Positions 14,510-15,843 of a stretch of DNA of 15,843 nt are shown one piece after another. Position 1 is the first letter of the stretch. The number at the start of each line of letters is the position of its first letter. The translations under genes and the position numbers were made by a program. Source of the stretch: DASZXJ01 sp035545895 (GTDB taxonomy: Bacteria; Planctomycetota; Phycisphaerae; Tepidisphaerales; Tepidisphaeraceae); contig DASZXJ010000025.1 in NCBI GenBank assembly GCA_035545895.1, forward strand, positions 1-15,843. Direction: 5' to 3'. The notes under the pieces are model-generated. The model was not told where the DNA came from and did not search any database. It saw only the letters and a program-made list of their open reading frames with translations.

Positions 14510-15664
14510 TCATCCTTTCTTATTTTCTGCGTACAGCGCTTCAAGAGCGTTGACCATGACTTTTGCATCGAACCGCGCGAGCGCGAATTCCCGGCCGGCC
14601 GTGCCCATTGATTGGCGCAGCGATGTATCGTTCATCAATGCTGCAATCGAACCCGCGAGTTTCTCCACGTCGAAGGCAGGCAGGACATATCCTGTTTTGC
14701 CGTCGAGCACACCTTCGCGGTTGCCGTCGATATCGTAGGTAATGACCGGAATGCCGGCCAGCGAACCCTGCGGAAGCGCCCGCGCCAAGCCTTCTCGCCG
14801 CGACGGATGCACCAGAATATCCATTGCGTTGACCAGTTGCGGAATCTGCTCCGGCGGCACCAAACCCGTCAAAATAAAACGATCCTTCAAGCCCATCTGT
14901 TCAATTTGCTGCTCGAATTGGCCTCGCAACAAACCATCGCCAACCCATAAAAAACGCAATTGTGGAAATTGATCGCAAAGTTTCGGAGCCAGTTGCAACA
15001 GGTCTTCGTGACCTTTCAGGTGGAACAATCTCGCAATCGTTCCAATGACGACATGCTCATCGTTCAGACCGAGTTGTTGACGAACCGTCTGTCTTGGCAC
15101 CGGCGGGTTGATGAATGGCTCGGCCAGCATGCCGCTATAGATCGTGACGTATTGCTCCGGCTTGCCAATTCCCTTGGCGAGCGATTGATCGCGCATGGCG
15201 TCGGCGACGCAGACGATCTTGTCCGTCATCGGAGCGGTCTTGCGCTCGAGCATCTCGTAAAACGCATTGGCCAGCCGGGAAGTGGAGGCGGTAAACGCCA
15301 GCCCATGAATCGTGTGCACGATGAACGGCATCTGCGCCTTCTCGGCGGCCCAGCGCCCGATGATGCCGGCCTTGCTGGAATGCGTATGAACCACGTCGGG
15401 TTTCAACTCGCGCAACCGATCAATCAGCCGCTTGTAGGTTTTGTAATCCTTGCGCGGCAGGATGGAGCGGCGCATTTCATCAAACACCTCGACGCGAAAA
15501 CCATAATTCTGCGCCCGTTCGAGCAATGACCCCTCCGGACCGATGGGCGGGCCGGTGATCAGCGTCACCTCGTGGCCAAGGTTGTGCTGGCCCTGGCAGC
15601 TAAGGAGCGTGTTCTCCTGGGCTCCACCAACGATCAGGCGAGTGATGATGTGAACGATCTTCAT
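14510..15664 (-). CDS. Family 4 glycosyltransferase
   Basis: The 384-residue GT-B enzyme transfers a sugar from a nucleotide donor with retention of configuration. Domain 1 begins MKIVHIITRLIVGGAQE, the VGGAQ glycine loop of many polysaccharide GT4s, and carries PDVVHTHSSKAGIIGR and HTIHGLAF. Domain 2 has the GTIARLFHLKGHEDLL segment, VGDG, and ILVHPSRREG. The donor-site E-x7-E motif reads Glu291-x7-Gln299. I recall the Gln variant from other bacterial GT4s. The protein lacks the BshA-type start (a TVGGSG-like loop), so it is probably not the bacillithiol synthase. The start is ATG 15664, with only a weak GAGC upstream. A PIG-L deacetylase follows 82 bp downstream on the same strand, suggesting that glycosylation and deacetylation may be linked. 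The acceptor is unknown. Confidence 0.9.
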   Translation of the reverse strand: MKIVHIITRLIVGGAQENTLLSCQGQHNLGHEVTLITGPPIGPEGSLLERAQNYGFRVEVFDEMRRSILPRKDYKTYKRLIDRLRELKPDVVHTHSSKAGIIGRWAAEKAQMPFIVHTIHGLAFTASTSRLANAFYEMLERKTAPMTDKIVCVADAMRDQSLAKGIGKPEQYVTIYSGMLAEPFINPPVPRQTVRQQLGLNDEHVVIGTIARLFHLKGHEDLLQLAPKLCDQFPQLRFLWVGDGLLRGQFEQQIEQMGLKDRFILTGLVPPEQIPQLVNAMDILVHPSRREGLARALPQGSLAGIPVITYDIDGNREGVLDGKTGYVLPAFDVEKLAGSIAALMNDTSLRQSMGTAGREFALARFDAKVMVNALEALYAENKKG

Positions 15665-15798
15665 GGTCGGCTGCTCATGATTGTGCGGATTTAATGATCG
15701 CTACGCCAGCGTATGAAAGATACGAAGCGGCAAACCGGGCGGTTTGGGGTTCGTTTTGCACAATCGGCCGCGCACCTGCCCCGTGCGAGCAATTTATC

Positions 15799-15843
15799 CG
15801 CTTGCGGCTCAGCGCGAGCGTGGCAACCACGGTCGCGCTGAGC
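15799..15843. repeat. REP-like hairpin at the right edge
   Basis: GCTCAGCGCGA (15807-15817) pairs perfectly with TCGCGCTGAGC (15833-15843). Inside, after a G/G mismatch, CGTGG (15819-15823) pairs with CCACG (15827-15831) around a CAA triloop. The left side is preceded by CCGCTTGCGG (15799-15808), itself a small palindrome, so the structure probably continues past the window. The rest of 15665-15798 has no ORF of note. It contains one small hairpin (15731-15746). Confidence 0.65.

Noticed and set aside
14510..15664. Glycosyltransferase as BshA of bacillithiol synthesis
   Set aside because: It begins with the VGGAQE loop of polysaccharide GT4s rather than the BshA-type loop, despite the BshB1-like neighbour.
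15731..15746. Small hairpin CAAACC/GGTTTG as a terminator
   Set aside because: The stem is 6 bp with no directly attached T-run, and no gene ends next to it.

Overview
The window looks like a chromosomal segment of a planctomycete, probably class Phycisphaerae. The main clues are a giant exported protein that opens with an LExR-type N-terminus and is built from NPCBM, fibronectin-III and glucose/sorbosone-dehydrogenase modules, a tiny lysine-rich basic peptide gene, and an ordinary non-parasitic set of housekeeping genes. The lineage call is an inference from gene content. No rRNA, tRNA, CRISPR array, prophage or insertion sequence was seen.

Layout: (1) 1-97 is the last part of a plus-strand gene ending in an NPCBM-like domain, followed by a terminator and a promoter. 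(2) 310-5601 is one very large plus-strand gene: SGNH hydrolase, four NPCBM modules alternating with three Fn3 modules, a linker region, and a C-terminal six-bladed-propeller sugar-dehydrogenase-like domain. (3) 5606-6897 on the minus strand is a parA-vanZ pair, with overlapping stop and start codons, convergent with the giant gene across only 4 bp. (4) 6898-7479 is mostly non-coding. It holds a 19-bp inverted repeat, a bidirectional terminator, a structured stretch, and a minus-strand 20-codon lysine-rich gene with a near-ideal ribosome binding site and its own promoter. (5) 7480-9637 on the plus strand carries gpmI, then a ferredoxin and a small exported TRASH/YHS-like cysteine protein that form an operon closed by a strong terminator. 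(6) 9717-12029 is a copper-type P1B ATPase whose start codon lies 9 nt after a -10-like box, so it may be leaderless. (7) 12111-12530 is an extremely acidic protein. (8) 12591-15664 on the minus strand holds a family 4 glycosyltransferase, a PIG-L/LmbE deacetylase, a CopD-like membrane protein and the ribosome-rescue hydrolase arfB. (9) 15665-15843 has no gene but ends in a long hairpin that probably continues beyond the window.

Functional themes are a large secreted carbohydrate-active protein, copper or metal handling (TRASH-like protein, CopA, possibly the CopD-like protein), central glycolysis (gpmI), chromosome or plasmid partition (parA), ribosome rescue (arfB) and glycoconjugate or thiol-cofactor-like chemistry (glycosyltransferase plus deacetylase). 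The features most worth a second look are the lysine-rich mini-gene with its mutually exclusive RNA pairings, a 21-bp heptamer-repeat insertion inside the copA ATP-binding domain, the possibly leaderless copA start, and the palindromic repeat that fills the gap between the glycosyltransferase and deacetylase genes.
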